A stretch of 64,000 nt of DNA from Dryocola sp032000125 (GCA_032000125.1 DAMALH010000016.1:1-64000), one strand, 5' to 3'. Shown: positions 32,748 through 42,382, numbered from the stretch's first letter. A program made the numbers and translations. Notes: generated from the sequence alone by a model not told the origin.

Positions 32748-34976
32748 ATGGTTGCGGTAAGAAGTGCACATCTCAATAAAGCTGGCGAATTTGCGCCCGA
32801 TAAATGGATTGAAAGTCTCGGGATTACTAACCAGCAGTCATGTGAACGCTTAGCCGAAACCAGGCGTTACTGCGAACAGCAGACCCAGGGCCATCCGAAC
32901 GCGGAGCTATTGCTGTGGCGCGGCGTCGAGATGGTAGAGATCCTCTCCATGCTCAGTATGGACAACGATACGCTACGGGCGGCGCTGCTGTTTCCGCTTG
33001 CCGATGCGGGCGTGGTCAGCGAAGAGGTCATGCGTGAGAGCATTGATAACCAGGTTGTCACGCTGATTCACGGCGTGCGCGATATGGCGGCTATTCGCCA
33101 GCTAAAAGCCGCCCACACCGATTCCGTTTCTGCCGAGCAGGTGGATAACGTTCGTCGCATGCTGCTGGCGATGGTGGATGATTTCCGCTGCGTGGTCATT
33201 AAGCTTGCCGAACGCATCGCTCACCTGCGCGAGGTTAAAGACGCGCCGGAGGATGAACGCGTCCTCGCCGCGAAAGAGTGCACCAATATCTATGCGCCGC
33301 TCGCCAATCGTCTTGGTATCGGGCAACTGAAGTGGGAGATGGAAGATTACTGCTTCCGCTATCTGCATCCGGCGGAGTACAAGCGCATCGCCAAACTGCT
33401 GCATGAACGCCGGATTGACCGCGAACACTATATTGAGGAGTTCGTCGGGTCGCTGCGTAAGTCGATGAAAGAAGAGGGCGTTAAAGCCGAAGTTTACGGT
33501 CGCCCGAAACACATCTACAGCATCTGGCGCAAAATGCAGAAAAAATCGCTCGCCTTCGATGAGCTGTTCGATGTGCGCGCCGTGCGCATCGTTGCGGAGC
33601 GCCTGCAGGATTGCTACGCCGCGCTGGGCATCGTGCACACCCACTTCCGCCATATGCCGGACGAGTTTGACGACTATGTCGCTAACCCGAAACCCAACGG
33701 CTACCAGTCCATTCACACCGTGGTGCTGGGGCCGCACGGCAAAACCATCGAAATCCAGATCCGCACAAAGCAGATGCACGAAGAGTCGGAGCTGGGCGTT
33801 GCGGCCCACTGGAAGTACAAAGAGGGCAACTCGCGCAGCGGCAACACCGGCCATGAGGATCGTATCGCCTGGCTGCGCAAGCTTATCGCCTGGCAGGAAG
33901 AGATGGCGGACTCCGGCGAGCTGCTCGACGAAGTGCGCAGCCAGGTCTTCGACGACCGCGTGTATGTCTTTACGCCAAAAGGCGACGTGGTGGATTTACC
34001 CGCTGGCTCTACGCCGCTCGATTTTGCCTACCACATCCACAGCGATGTCGGGCACCGCTGCATAGGCGCGAAAATCGGCGGGCGCATCGTGCCCTTTACC
34101 TATCAGTTGCAGATGGGCGATCAGATTGAAATCATCACCCAGAAGCAGCCGAACCCGAGCCGTGACTGGCTGAATCCGAACCTCGGTTACGTCACCACCA
34201 GCCGCGGGCGCGCCAAAATCCACAACTGGTTCCGCAAACAGGATCGCGATAAAAATATCCTCGCCGGGCGTCAGATTCTGGATGACGAAATCGAACGTCT
34301 GGGCATCAGCCTCAAAGAGGCGGAGAAATACCTGCTGCCGCGCTATAACTTCAATGAAATCGACGAGCTGCTGGCGGCGATAGGCGGCGGCGACATTCGT
34401 CTTAACCAGATGAGCAACTTCCTGCAGGCGCAGTTTAACAAACCGACCGCCGCCGAACAGGACGAGCAGGCGCTGCGCCAGCTAAAACAGAAAACCTATG
34501 CGCCGCAGTCACGCAGCAAAGACAATGGCCGCGTGGTGGTAGAAGGCGTCGGCAATCTGATGCACCACATTGCGCGCTGCTGCCAGCCGATACCGGGTGA
34601 TGAAATCATCGGTTTTATCACCCAGGGCCGCGGGATCTCCATTCACCGGGCGGACTGCGACCAGCTCGCCGACCTGCAATCCCACGCGCCGGAACGCATC
34701 GTCGACGCCGTCTGGGGCGAGAGCTATTCCAGCGGATACTCGCTGGTAGTACGCGTCACGGCAAACGATCGCAGCGGGCTGCTGCGCGATATCACCACTA
34801 TTCTGGCGAATGAGAAGGTGAACGTGCTGGGCGTGGCAAGCCGTAGCGACACCAAACAGCAGCTTGCCACCATCGATATGAACATTGAAATCTATAACCT
34901 ACAGGTGCTGGGCCGCGTGCTCGGCAAGCTGAACCAGGTGCCGGATATTATCGATGCGAAGCGGCTGCACGGCTGA
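32748..34976 (+). CDS. relA: (p)ppGpp synthetase I RelA
   Basis: Ribosome-associated stringent-response alarmone synthetase. 742 residues (K-12 744). The N-terminal hydrolase domain is degenerate, with L-F-P-L-A-D where SpoT has the HD motif, so synthesis only. Synthetase domain about 230-380, TGS about 400-465 (V-Y-V-F-T-P-K-G-D-V-V-D-L-P), zinc-finger/CC region near 610 (A-R-C-C-Q-P) and C-terminal ACT/RRM. mazEF, which follow relA in K-12, are absent; mazG is next. Confidence 0.96.
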   Translation: MVAVRSAHLNKAGEFAPDKWIESLGITNQQSCERLAETRRYCEQQTQGHPNAELLLWRGVEMVEILSMLSMDNDTLRAALLFPLADAGVVSEEVMRESIDNQVVTLIHGVRDMAAIRQLKAAHTDSVSAEQVDNVRRMLLAMVDDFRCVVIKLAERIAHLREVKDAPEDERVLAAKECTNIYAPLANRLGIGQLKWEMEDYCFRYLHPAEYKRIAKLLHERRIDREHYIEEFVGSLRKSMKEEGVKAEVYGRPKHIYSIWRKMQKKSLAFDELFDVRAVRIVAERLQDCYAALGIVHTHFRHMPDEFDDYVANPKPNGYQSIHTVVLGPHGKTIEIQIRTKQMHEESELGVAAHWKYKEGNSRSGNTGHEDRIAWLRKLIAWQEEMADSGELLDEVRSQVFDDRVYVFTPKGDVVDLPAGSTPLDFAYHIHSDVGHRCIGAKIGGRIVPFTYQLQMGDQIEIITQKQPNPSRDWLNPNLGYVTTSRGRAKIHNWFRKQDRDKNILAGRQILDDEIERLGISLKEAEKYLLPRYNFNEIDELLAAIGGGDIRLNQMSNFLQAQFNKPTAAEQDEQALRQLKQKTYAPQSRSKDNGRVVVEGVGNLMHHIARCCQPIPGDEIIGFITQGRGISIHRADCDQLADLQSHAPERIVDAVWGESYSSGYSLVVRVTANDRSGLLRDITTILANEKVNVLGVASRSDTKQQLATIDMNIEIYNLQVLGRVLGKLNQVPDIIDAKRLHG

Positions 34977-34993
34977 TATTACGCCCTCACTCT

Positions 34994-35018
34994 ATCCCTC
35001 TCCTGCGGGAGAGGGGAT
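34994..35018. repeat. GC-rich palindrome between relA and mazG
   Basis: ATCCCTCTCC and GGAGAGGGGAT form a 10-bp stem with one bulged G. The CCCTCTCC...GGAGAGGG motif is common in enterobacterial intergenic DNA. No T-run follows, so it is more likely a dispersed palindrome than a terminator. Confidence 0.5.
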
Positions 35019-35033
35019 AAGCAAGGAATAAAA

Positions 35034-35825
35034 ATGAATCAAATCTCCCGCCTGCAGGACATCATGAAGCGCCTGCGGGACCCGGAAACCGGCTGCCCGT
35101 GGGATCGCGAGCAAACCTTTGCCACCATCGCGCCGTATACGCTTGAAGAAACTTACGAAGTGCTGGACGCCATCAACCGTGAAGATTTCGAGGATCTGCG
35201 CGGCGAGCTGGGCGATTTGCTTTTCCAGGTTGTGTTTTACGCGCAGATGGCCCAGGAAGGGGGGCGTTTCAACTTCGAGGATATTTGCGCGGCCATCAGC
35301 GATAAGCTTGAACGCCGCCACCCGCATATTTTTGGCGATGCTACCGCAGGCAATAGCGCGGAAGTGCTCGAAAAATGGGAAAGCATCAAAACGGCCGAGC
35401 GTGCCGAAAAAGAGCAGCATTCGGCGCTGGATGATATTCCCGAGGCGCTGCCCGCATTGATGCGTGCGCAAAAAATTCAGAAACGCTGCTCGTCCGTCGG
35501 CTTCGACTGGGATTCTCTCGGCCCGGTGCTGGATAAAGTGCACGAAGAGATCGACGAGGTGATGCACGAGGCGCAACAGGCCGTGGTGGATGAAGCGAAG
35601 CTTGAAGAAGAAGTGGGCGATTTACTGTTCGCCACGGTGAATCTGGCGCGTCATTTAGGCACCAAAGCTGAGATAGCGTTACAAAAAGCTAACCGAAAAT
35701 TTGAGCGTCGTTTCCGCGAAGTGGAAAGCATTATCGCGGCGCAGGGGCTGGAAATGCCGCAGGCAACCCTTGAGCAGATGGAAAAAGCCTGGCAGCAGGT
35801 TAAACGCCAGGAAACTGAAATCTAA
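35034..35825 (+). CDS. mazG: nucleoside triphosphate pyrophosphohydrolase MazG
   Basis: Hydrolyses NTPs and dNTPs to monophosphates. 263 residues in two MazG domains, each with the metal-binding E-E-x-x-D type helices (E-E-T-Y-E-V-L-D-A and G-E-L-G-D-L-L-F-Q in the first; H-E-E-I-D-E-V-M-H and E-E-V-G-D-L-L-F-A in the second). Last gene of rlmD-relA-mazG here. AAGGAA ribosome site before ATG. Confidence 0.95.
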   Translation: MNQISRLQDIMKRLRDPETGCPWDREQTFATIAPYTLEETYEVLDAINREDFEDLRGELGDLLFQVVFYAQMAQEGGRFNFEDICAAISDKLERRHPHIFGDATAGNSAEVLEKWESIKTAERAEKEQHSALDDIPEALPALMRAQKIQKRCSSVGFDWDSLGPVLDKVHEEIDEVMHEAQQAVVDEAKLEEEVGDLLFATVNLARHLGTKAEIALQKANRKFERRFREVESIIAAQGLEMPQATLEQMEKAWQQVKRQETEI

Positions 35826-35967
35826 CGCATTTTTGCGATCAAGCGCATTTTATGGCAATTTCAAATTAACAAGCGCTTGATTTGCGTCAAAAACATTTAT
35901 AGCAGACCCGCTATTTTCTCAGGCCTGACAAAGCGCGAGGTCAGGCTGGCGGGTGAAGAATGAAAGT

Positions 35968-35996
35968 TTGTGGCGCCCATGCTGTTCGGGTATACT
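35968..35996 (+). promoter_or_regulatory. candidate pyrG promoter
   Basis: -35 TTGTGG (35968-35973), 17-bp spacer, -10 TATACT (35991-35996), giving a leader of about 50 nt before pyrG. Further upstream (35826-35960) an imperfect inverted repeat, GATCAAGCGC...GCGCTTGATTTG, is seen without a known role. Confidence 0.6.
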
Positions 35997-36050
35997 GCTT
36001 TCCCGTCCTGGTTATTCCATCGTCTTTAAACCTAACTTCTCAGGTTCAGC

Positions 36051-37688
36051 ATGACAACGAACTATATTTTTGTGACCGGCGGGGTCGTATCCTCTCTGGG
36101 TAAAGGCATTGCCGCAGCCTCCCTCGCAGCCATTCTTGAAGCCCGTGGCCTCAATGTGACCATGATGAAACTGGATCCGTACATCAACGTCGATCCTGGC
36201 ACCATGAGCCCAACCCAACACGGGGAAGTGTTCGTTACTGAAGACGGCGCTGAAACCGATCTGGATCTTGGCCACTACGAGCGTTTCATTCGTACCAAAA
36301 TGACCCGTCGTAACAACTTTACGACTGGCCGCATCTACTCCGACGTTCTGCGTAAAGAGCGCCGCGGTGACTACCTGGGCGCGACCGTTCAGGTTATCCC
36401 ACACATCACTAACGCCATCAAAGAGCGTGTCCTTGCCGGTGGCGAAGGGCATGACGTTGTGCTGGTTGAAATCGGCGGTACCGTAGGGGATATCGAATCC
36501 CTGCCGTTCCTCGAAGCGATTCGTCAGCTGGCGGTAGATATTGGTCGTGAGCATGCGCTGTTCATGCACCTGACTCTGGTGCCTTACATGGCGGCTGCAG
36601 GTGAAGTGAAAACCAAACCGACTCAGCACTCTGTTAAAGAGCTGCTCTCCATCGGTATTCAGCCTGACATCCTGGTTTGCCGTTCCGATCGCGCTATCCC
36701 GGCGAACGAACGTGCGAAAATTGCATTGTTCTGTAACGTGCCTGAAAAAGCCGTTATTTCAATGAAAGATGTCGATTCCATTTATAAAATCCCGGGCCTG
36801 TTGAAATCGCAGGGCCTGGACGATTATATTTGTAAACGATTCAGCTTGAACTGTCCGGAAGCTAACCTGTCTGAATGGGAACAGGTTATCTATGAAGAAG
36901 CCAATCCGGCGGGCGAAGTGACTATCGGTATGGTCGGCAAGTACATTGAACTGCCGGATGCCTATAAGTCAGTTATCGAAGCGCTGAAACACGGTGGTCT
37001 GAAGAACCGCGTCTCCGTGAACATCAAGCTGATTGATTCGCAGGATGTTGAAACGCGTGGCGTGGAAATTCTGAAAGATCTGGATGCGATTCTCATCCCT
37101 GGCGGCTTTGGCTACCGCGGTGTTGAAGGCAAGATCGCCACTGCACGCTACGCGCGTGAAAACAATATTCCTTACCTCGGCATCTGCCTGGGTATGCAGG
37201 TTGCGCTGATCGAATTTGCGCGCAACGTAGCGGGAATGGAAAACGCGAACTCTACGGAATTTGTGCCAGACTGTAAGTACCCTGTAGTGGCGCTGATTAC
37301 GGAATGGCGCGACGAAGACGGTAACGTCGAAGTCCGTACCGAGAAGAGCGATCTGGGTGGCACAATGCGTCTTGGCGCACAGGCCTGCCAGCTGTCCGAC
37401 GATAGCGTGGTTCGCAAGCTGTATGGCGAATCGGTCATCACCGAGCGCCATCGTCACCGCTATGAAGTCAACAACATGCTGTTGAAACAAATTGAAGCTG
37501 CGGGCCTGCGCGTTGCGGGCCGCTCCGGGGATGATCAATTAGTCGAGATCATTGAAGTGCCAAACCATCCATGGTTTGTTGCCTGCCAGTTCCACCCGGA
37601 ATTTACTTCAACGCCGCGTGACGGGCATCCGCTGTTTGCAGGCTTCGTGAAAGCCGCCAGCGAGTACCAGAAGCGTCAGGCGAAGTAA
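36051..37688 (+). CDS. pyrG: CTP synthase
   Basis: Aminates UTP to CTP with glutamine and ATP. 545 residues. N-terminal amidoligase domain opens with T-G-G-V-V-S-S-L-G-K-G-I (P-loop), and the C-terminal class I glutaminase domain has G-I-C-L-G-M-Q (nucleophile Cys near 379) and H-P-E-F near 515. Precedes eno as in K-12 with an 82-bp gap containing a strong hairpin. Confidence 0.97.
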   Translation: MTTNYIFVTGGVVSSLGKGIAAASLAAILEARGLNVTMMKLDPYINVDPGTMSPTQHGEVFVTEDGAETDLDLGHYERFIRTKMTRRNNFTTGRIYSDVLRKERRGDYLGATVQVIPHITNAIKERVLAGGEGHDVVLVEIGGTVGDIESLPFLEAIRQLAVDIGREHALFMHLTLVPYMAAAGEVKTKPTQHSVKELLSIGIQPDILVCRSDRAIPANERAKIALFCNVPEKAVISMKDVDSIYKIPGLLKSQGLDDYICKRFSLNCPEANLSEWEQVIYEEANPAGEVTIGMVGKYIELPDAYKSVIEALKHGGLKNRVSVNIKLIDSQDVETRGVEILKDLDAILIPGGFGYRGVEGKIATARYARENNIPYLGICLGMQVALIEFARNVAGMENANSTEFVPDCKYPVVALITEWRDEDGNVEVRTEKSDLGGTMRLGAQACQLSDDSVVRKLYGESVITERHRHRYEVNNMLLKQIEAAGLRVAGRSGDDQLVEIIEVPNHPWFVACQFHPEFTSTPRDGHPLFAGFVKAASEYQKRQAK

Positions 37689-37703
37689 AAAAAGTTAGAA
37701 CGG

Positions 37704-37731
37704 CAACGCGTACCTTTGGTACGCGTTGTTT
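37704..37731 (+). terminator. hairpin between pyrG and eno
   Basis: CAACGCGTACC (37704-37714) and GGTACGCGTTG (37718-37728) form a perfect 11-bp stem with a 3-nt loop, followed by only TTTGTCTGG. The short T-tract suggests partial termination, allowing some pyrG transcripts to read into eno. Confidence 0.65.
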
Positions 37732-37770
37732 GTCTGGAGTTTTAGTTTAACTTGTACTGAGGAAAATCTA

Positions 37771-39066
37771 ATGTCCAAAATCGTTAAAGTCATCGGTCGT
37801 GAAATCATCGACTCCCGTGGTAACCCGACTGTTGAAGCTGAAGTTCATCTGGAAGGCGGTTTCGTCGGTATGGCTGCGGCACCATCAGGCGCTTCTACTG
37901 GTTCCCGCGAAGCGCTGGAACTGCGCGATGGCGACAAATCTCGTTTCATGGGTAAAGGCGTAACTAAAGCCGTTGCCGCTGTAAACGGCCCAATCGCTCA
38001 GGCGGTGCTGGGTAAAGATGCTAAAGACCAGGCCAACATCGATAAGATCATGATCGATCTCGACGGCACTGAAAACAAATCTAACTTCGGTGCAAACGCC
38101 ATCCTGGCCGTTTCTTTGGCTGCTGCTAAAGCTGCTGCTGCCTCTAAGGGCCTGCCGCTGTACGCACACATCGCTGAACTGAACGGCACGCCGGGCAAAT
38201 ACTCTATGCCTCTGCCGATGATGAACATCATCAACGGCGGCGAGCACGCTGATAACAACGTTGATATCCAGGAGTTCATGATTCAACCAGTTGGCGCGAA
38301 AACCCTGAAAGAAGCGATCCGTATCGGTTCTGAAGTGTTCCACAACCTGGCTAAAGTTCTGAAATCCAAAGGCATGAGCACCGCCGTTGGTGACGAAGGC
38401 GGCTACGCGCCTAACCTGGGTTCCAACGCCGAAGCGCTGGCTGTTATCGCTGAAGCGGTAAAAGCAGCAGGCTACGAGCTGGGTAAAGACGTTACCCTGG
38501 CGATGGACTGCGCGGCTTCTGAATTCTACAAAGACGGTAAATACGTTCTGGCTGGCGAAGGCAACAAAGCGTTCACCTCCGAAGAGTTCACTCACTTCCT
38601 GGAAGACCTGACCAAACAGTACCCAATCGTCTCTATCGAAGACGGTCTGGACGAGTCTGACTGGGATGGTTTCGCATACCAGACCAAAGTGCTGGGCGAC
38701 AAGCTGCAGCTGGTTGGTGATGACCTGTTCGTAACCAACACCAAGATCCTGAAAGAAGGCATCGATAAAGGCATCGCTAACTCTATTCTGATCAAATTCA
38801 ACCAGATCGGTTCCCTGACCGAAACTCTGGCTGCGATCAAAATGGCGAAAGACGCTGGCTACACCGCGGTTATCTCTCACCGTTCTGGCGAAACCGAAGA
38901 CGCTACCATCGCCGACCTGGCTGTGGGCACCGCTGCCGGCCAGATCAAAACGGGTTCCATGAGCCGTTCTGACCGCGTTGCTAAATACAACCAGTTGATT
39001 CGTATCGAAGAAGCTCTGGGTGATGCAGCACCGTTCAACGGTCTGAAAGAAGTTAAAGGCCAGTAA
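37771..39066 (+). CDS. eno: enolase
   Basis: Converts 2-phosphoglycerate to phosphoenolpyruvate and is a component of the RNA degradosome. 431 residues from ATG 37771, where TACTGAGGAAAA gives a ribosome site and the family N-terminus. Mg ligands in A-M-D-C-A-A-S-E and S-I-E-D-G-L-D-E, the catalytic lysine in I-L-I-K-F-N-Q-I-G-S, and S-H-R-S-G-E-T-E-D. Codon use is visibly biased to optimal codons (CTG, AAA, GGT, AAC), unlike its neighbours, as expected for a very highly expressed gene. Confidence 0.98.
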   Translation: MSKIVKVIGREIIDSRGNPTVEAEVHLEGGFVGMAAAPSGASTGSREALELRDGDKSRFMGKGVTKAVAAVNGPIAQAVLGKDAKDQANIDKIMIDLDGTENKSNFGANAILAVSLAAAKAAAASKGLPLYAHIAELNGTPGKYSMPLPMMNIINGGEHADNNVDIQEFMIQPVGAKTLKEAIRIGSEVFHNLAKVLKSKGMSTAVGDEGGYAPNLGSNAEALAVIAEAVKAAGYELGKDVTLAMDCAASEFYKDGKYVLAGEGNKAFTSEEFTHFLEDLTKQYPIVSIEDGLDESDWDGFAYQTKVLGDKLQLVGDDLFVTNTKILKEGIDKGIANSILIKFNQIGSLTETLAAIKMAKDAGYTAVISHRSGETEDATIADLAVGTAAGQIKTGSMSRSDRVAKYNQLIRIEEALGDAAPFNGLKEVKGQ

Positions 39067-39091
39067 TTATTGCTGCCGCTTTAGGTTCTGA

Positions 39092-39119
39092 TAAAAACCC
39101 GCGCAAGCGGGTTTTTTTA
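39092..39119 (+). terminator. Rho-independent terminator of eno
   Basis: AACCCGC-GCAA-GCGGGTT with preceding A-run and following T8. It is also bidirectional and can end the minus-strand RpiR-family transcript. Confidence 0.9.
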
Positions 39120-39128
39120 TACCTGAAA

Positions 39129-39965
39129 TCAGATCAGCAGCGGCAACGTTGCGCTCGCGGTTTGCTGGCTTGCAGAGGCATAGCGGCTGTCGTGGGAAAT
39201 TAATTCGCCAATCAGCACTTCAACCAGCAGCATTGCGCCAACCTTGGCGTTCAGCGCGCCTGCGCTGAGCGGGCCTTCCGGTTTTGCCGCCACCAGCAGC
39301 AGGTCGGCCAGGTCGGCGAGCGGGCTGCGAAGCGTATTACTCAACAGCAGCACGCGCGCGTGGCGCTTTTTAGCAATCTTCACCGCATGCAGCAGATCCT
39401 TCGTCGAACCGGAACTGGAGATCGCCACCACCAAATCACGCTCGCCAAGCGTGGCGGCACTCATCGCCGCACGATGCATATCGCTGAAAAGCTGGGCTGA
39501 CTTGCCCAGGCGCAGCAGCTTGTAGTGCAGGTAATCGCCCATGATTGCGCTGGCGGCAACGCCATAAATCTGCACGGACGTCGCCTCATGGAGCGCAAGC
39601 CCCGCCTTCTTAAGCACATCACGATTGATGAGTTTTCCCGTATCCCGCAGCGCCTGCACGGATTCTTCCACAAGTTCATCAATACTGTCTTCGCTGGCCG
39701 CAGCTGCGGGCTGGTTTTGCTGAATATCCAGCGCCACCGCCATCTTGAACTCGGTGTAGCCTTTGCAGCTTAAATGATGGCACAGGCGAGTAACGCTTGC
39801 CTCGCTGGTTTCGCTTTCCCGCGCCAGTTCGGTAATCGTCAGGTACAGCACCTTCTGCGGTTGCGTAAGGATAAAATCCCCCAGCTTTTGCAGCGTCGGG
39901 CTATAGCCCGGCAACCCCTGGCGCAGGTGCAGCAATATATTTTCATTTTCCGTCATCGAGCCCAT
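39129..39965 (-). CDS. MurR/RpiR-family transcriptional regulator
   Basis: 278 residues: N-terminal RpiR HTH (about 1-80; L-T-I-T-E-L-A-R-E-S-E-T-S-E-A-S-V-T-R-L-C-H-H-L) and a C-terminal SIS sugar-phosphate-binding domain (G-V-A-A-S-A-I-M-G-D-Y, S-S-S-G-S-T-K-D-L-L). Divergent from a PTS permease and NanE, so it most likely controls them in response to an amino-sugar phosphate. Start 39965 has AGGAAG upstream; 39956 is possible. Not present at this position in K-12. Confidence 0.88.
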   Translation of the reverse strand: MGSMTENENILLHLRQGLPGYSPTLQKLGDFILTQPQKVLYLTITELARESETSEASVTRLCHHLSCKGYTEFKMAVALDIQQNQPAAAASEDSIDELVEESVQALRDTGKLINRDVLKKAGLALHEATSVQIYGVAASAIMGDYLHYKLLRLGKSAQLFSDMHRAAMSAATLGERDLVVAISSSGSTKDLLHAVKIAKKRHARVLLLSNTLRSPLADLADLLLVAAKPEGPLSAGALNAKVGAMLLVEVLIGELISHDSRYASASQQTASATLPLLI

Positions 39966-40035
39966 TCCGCTTCCTGTTCAAACTGCGTCTAGTGTGGCGG
40001 AAAGCCCCCGTGCTGTGCCAGCAGATTCGATTAAA

Positions 40036-40104
40036 TGTGATCGCGATCGTAATGATGGTGGAAATTTTCAGTATATATGTATTATTGTGATAAAAATTTT
40101 CACC
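40036..40104. promoter_or_regulatory. control region between rpiR-type gene and PTS operon
   Basis: TGTGA-TCGCGA-TCGTA (40036-40051) is a partial CRP site (8 of 10 key bases). GGTGGAAATTTT (40057-40068) and AAAATTTTCACC (40093-40104) are inverted copies differing at one base, with centres 36 bp apart and an AT-rich TATATATGTATTAT stretch between them. The pair looks like operators for the divergent RpiR-type regulator flanking the PTS -10 region. Confidence 0.6.
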
Positions 40105-40130
40105 ACAATAAGTCCTCGGGGAGAAAATTT

Positions 40131-41687
40131 ATGTCAGTATTCAGCGGAGCCTCATCAGGGAGCTGGTTCGAGAAGGCCCAGCGGTTTGGAAAATCCTTTA
40201 TGCTGCCGGTCGCGGTGTTGCCCGCGGCGGGTTTGCTGCTGGGTATCGGCGGTGCGTTATCCAACCCTAATACCGTTGCGGCCTGGCCATTCCTGGATGT
40301 GGCATGGCTTCAGGGCATTTTCACCATCATGGCAAGCGCCGGCTCTATCGTATTTGCCAACCTCGCGGTGCTGTTTGCCGTGGGGGTCGCCGTTGGGCTT
40401 GCGAAGGGCGATAAGGGAACGGCAGGGCTTGCCTCGCTGCTGGCCTATCTGGTAATGAACGCCACCATCAATGCGCTGCTGACGCTAAGCGGCGCGCTGG
40501 CGACAGCCAATCCAGGCGCTGTAGGGCAGGGGATGGCGCTTGGTACGCAGACGCTTGAAACCGGCGTGTTTGGCGGGGTCGTCATCGGTCTTGTCACCTC
40601 GCTGTTGCATAACCGCTATAACAAAATCGAGCTGCCGCAGTTTCTCGGATTCTTTGGCGGATCGCGTTTTGTGCCGATCGTCAGCTCGCTGGCGGCGATT
40701 GTGGTCGGCGCGGTAATGACGCTTGTCTGGCCGCATTTCCAGAAGCTCATTTTCGGCATGGGCGGTCTGGTGGACGCCACCGGCTACTTCGGCACCTTTA
40801 TTTACGGCTTTGTGCTGCGCATGCTTGGCCCGTTCGGCCTGCACCATATCTTCTATTTACCTTTCTGGACTACCGCGCTTGGCGGCAGCGAGATGATTAA
40901 CGGCCAGCTTGTGGAGGGCACGCAGCGTATTTTCTTCGCCCAGCTTGGCGATCCTGATACCCAGCAGTTTTACATCGGCACCGCGCGCTTTATGTCAGGA
41001 CGCTTTATCACCATGATGTTTGGTCTGATTGGCGCCTGCCTTGCGATGTACCATACGGCTAAGCCGGAAAACCGCAAACGCGTGGCCGGGCTGTTAATCT
41101 CCGCGGCGCTGACCTCTTTCCTTACCGGCATCACCGAGCCGATTGAATTCTCGTTCCTGTTTATCGCCCCGGTTCTGTACGTGATTCACGCGGTATTCGA
41201 CGGGCTGGCCTTTATGCTGGCGCATATTCTGCACATCACCATCGGGCAAACCTTCTCCGGCGGCTTTATCGACTTCATGCTGTTTGGCGTGCTGCAGGGC
41301 GAAGCGAAAACTAACTGGCTATTTGTGCCGCTGGTGGGTATCCCGTGGTTCTTTCTTTATTACTTCACCTTCCGTTTTGTCATCACGCGCTTCAACTTTA
41401 AAACGCCGGGTCGTGAAGATGTCTCCACGGAAAATGTGCAGGTTGCGGCGGGGGAGCGCCCTTTACAGGTCATCATCGCGCTTGGCGGCAAAGAAAACAT
41501 TGTTGAGCTGGATTGCTGTGCCACCAGGCTGCGCGTCACGCTGCATGACGGCACGCTTGTCGATGAAGCCTTGCTAAAAGAAACCGGCGCGCGGGCGGTT
41601 ATCCGCCGTGGGAACGGCGTGCAGGTGATTTACGGTCCACACGTGACCATTATTAAAAATGAAGTAGAGGAGATTCTTGCCCCATGA
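40131..41687 (+). CDS. PTS permease EIICB, glucose/N-acetylglucosamine family
   Basis: 518-residue membrane transporter: EIIC domain of about ten helices (residues about 1-400), then a C-terminal EIIB domain with the phospho-acceptor cysteine in E-L-D-C-C-A-T-R-L-R-V. No EIIA domain is fused, so it would borrow Crr or another EIIA. It imports and phosphorylates a sugar; coupling with NanE points to N-acetylmannosamine, or a sugar yielding ManNAc-6-P. GGGGAG precedes ATG 40131. Stop overlaps nanE by 4 bp. Confidence 0.87.
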   Translation: MSVFSGASSGSWFEKAQRFGKSFMLPVAVLPAAGLLLGIGGALSNPNTVAAWPFLDVAWLQGIFTIMASAGSIVFANLAVLFAVGVAVGLAKGDKGTAGLASLLAYLVMNATINALLTLSGALATANPGAVGQGMALGTQTLETGVFGGVVIGLVTSLLHNRYNKIELPQFLGFFGGSRFVPIVSSLAAIVVGAVMTLVWPHFQKLIFGMGGLVDATGYFGTFIYGFVLRMLGPFGLHHIFYLPFWTTALGGSEMINGQLVEGTQRIFFAQLGDPDTQQFYIGTARFMSGRFITMMFGLIGACLAMYHTAKPENRKRVAGLLISAALTSFLTGITEPIEFSFLFIAPVLYVIHAVFDGLAFMLAHILHITIGQTFSGGFIDFMLFGVLQGEAKTNWLFVPLVGIPWFFLYYFTFRFVITRFNFKTPGREDVSTENVQVAAGERPLQVIIALGGKENIVELDCCATRLRVTLHDGTLVDEALLKETGARAVIRRGNGVQVIYGPHVTIIKNEVEEILAP

Positions 41688-42382
41688 AACCATCCATGCT
41701 GTCGCAAATTGAGGGAAAACTCATTGTCTCCTGCCAGGCGCTGGATAACGAACCGCTGCACAGCCCGTTTATTATGTCGCGAATGGCGCTGGCCGCGGCG
41801 CAGGGAGGTGCGTCGGCTATCCGTGCCAACAGCCTTATCGACGTAAAAACGATTATGGATGCGGTGGATTTACCCGTTATCGCCATCATCAAGCGCGACT
41901 ATCCGGGGAGCGATGTTTACATTACGGCAACGCTTAAAGAAGTGGATGAACTGATGGCGGTCAAACCAGCGATGATCGCGATGGATGCCACCGGGCATGA
42001 GCGTCCGGGCGAGCTGGATTTGCGTGGGCTGGTCGAGGCGGTTCGCAGCCGTTATCCGGAGCTGCTGCTGATGGCGGATATCGCCACGGTGGACGAAGCG
42101 CGCTATGCCGAAGAAATCGGTTTTGACTGCGTTGGCACCACGCTGCACGGCTACACGTCGGAAACTAAAGGGCAAATGCTGGCAAACAACGATTGTCAGT
42201 TCCTGCGCGATGTCCTGGCTGCGGTGAACCTGCCGGTGATTGCCGAAGGTAATGTTGAAACGCCAGCAATGGCGGCTCGTTGCCTGGCGCTGGGCGCGCA
42301 TGCGGTGGTGGTAGGCGGGGCGATAACCCGTCCGCAGCAGATCACCAGCCGCTTCGTAAATGCCATGGTTAAGCAAGGGTAA
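41684..42382 (+). CDS. nanE: N-acetylmannosamine-6-phosphate 2-epimerase
   Basis: TIM-barrel enzyme converting ManNAc-6-P to GlcNAc-6-P. 232 residues. Family motifs: L-I-V-S-C-Q-A, A-I-R-A-N-S, I-K-R-D-Y-P-G-S, I-A-M-D-A-T, G-T-T-L-H-G-Y-T and V-I-A-E-G-N-V-E-T-P, containing the catalytic Lys and Asp positions. ATGA overlap with the PTS gene shows coupling. Quite divergent from K-12 NanE and away from the nan operon, so likely a second copy dedicated to PTS-imported sugar. Confidence 0.9.
   Translation: MKPSMLSQIEGKLIVSCQALDNEPLHSPFIMSRMALAAAQGGASAIRANSLIDVKTIMDAVDLPVIAIIKRDYPGSDVYITATLKEVDELMAVKPAMIAMDATGHERPGELDLRGLVEAVRSRYPELLLMADIATVDEARYAEEIGFDCVGTTLHGYTSETKGQMLANNDCQFLRDVLAAVNLPVIAEGNVETPAMAARCLALGAHAVVVGGAITRPQQITSRFVNAMVKQG

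Noticed and set aside
34977..35033. mazEF toxin-antitoxin remnant between relA and mazG
   Set aside because: Only 57 bp with a palindrome; no coding trace is left.
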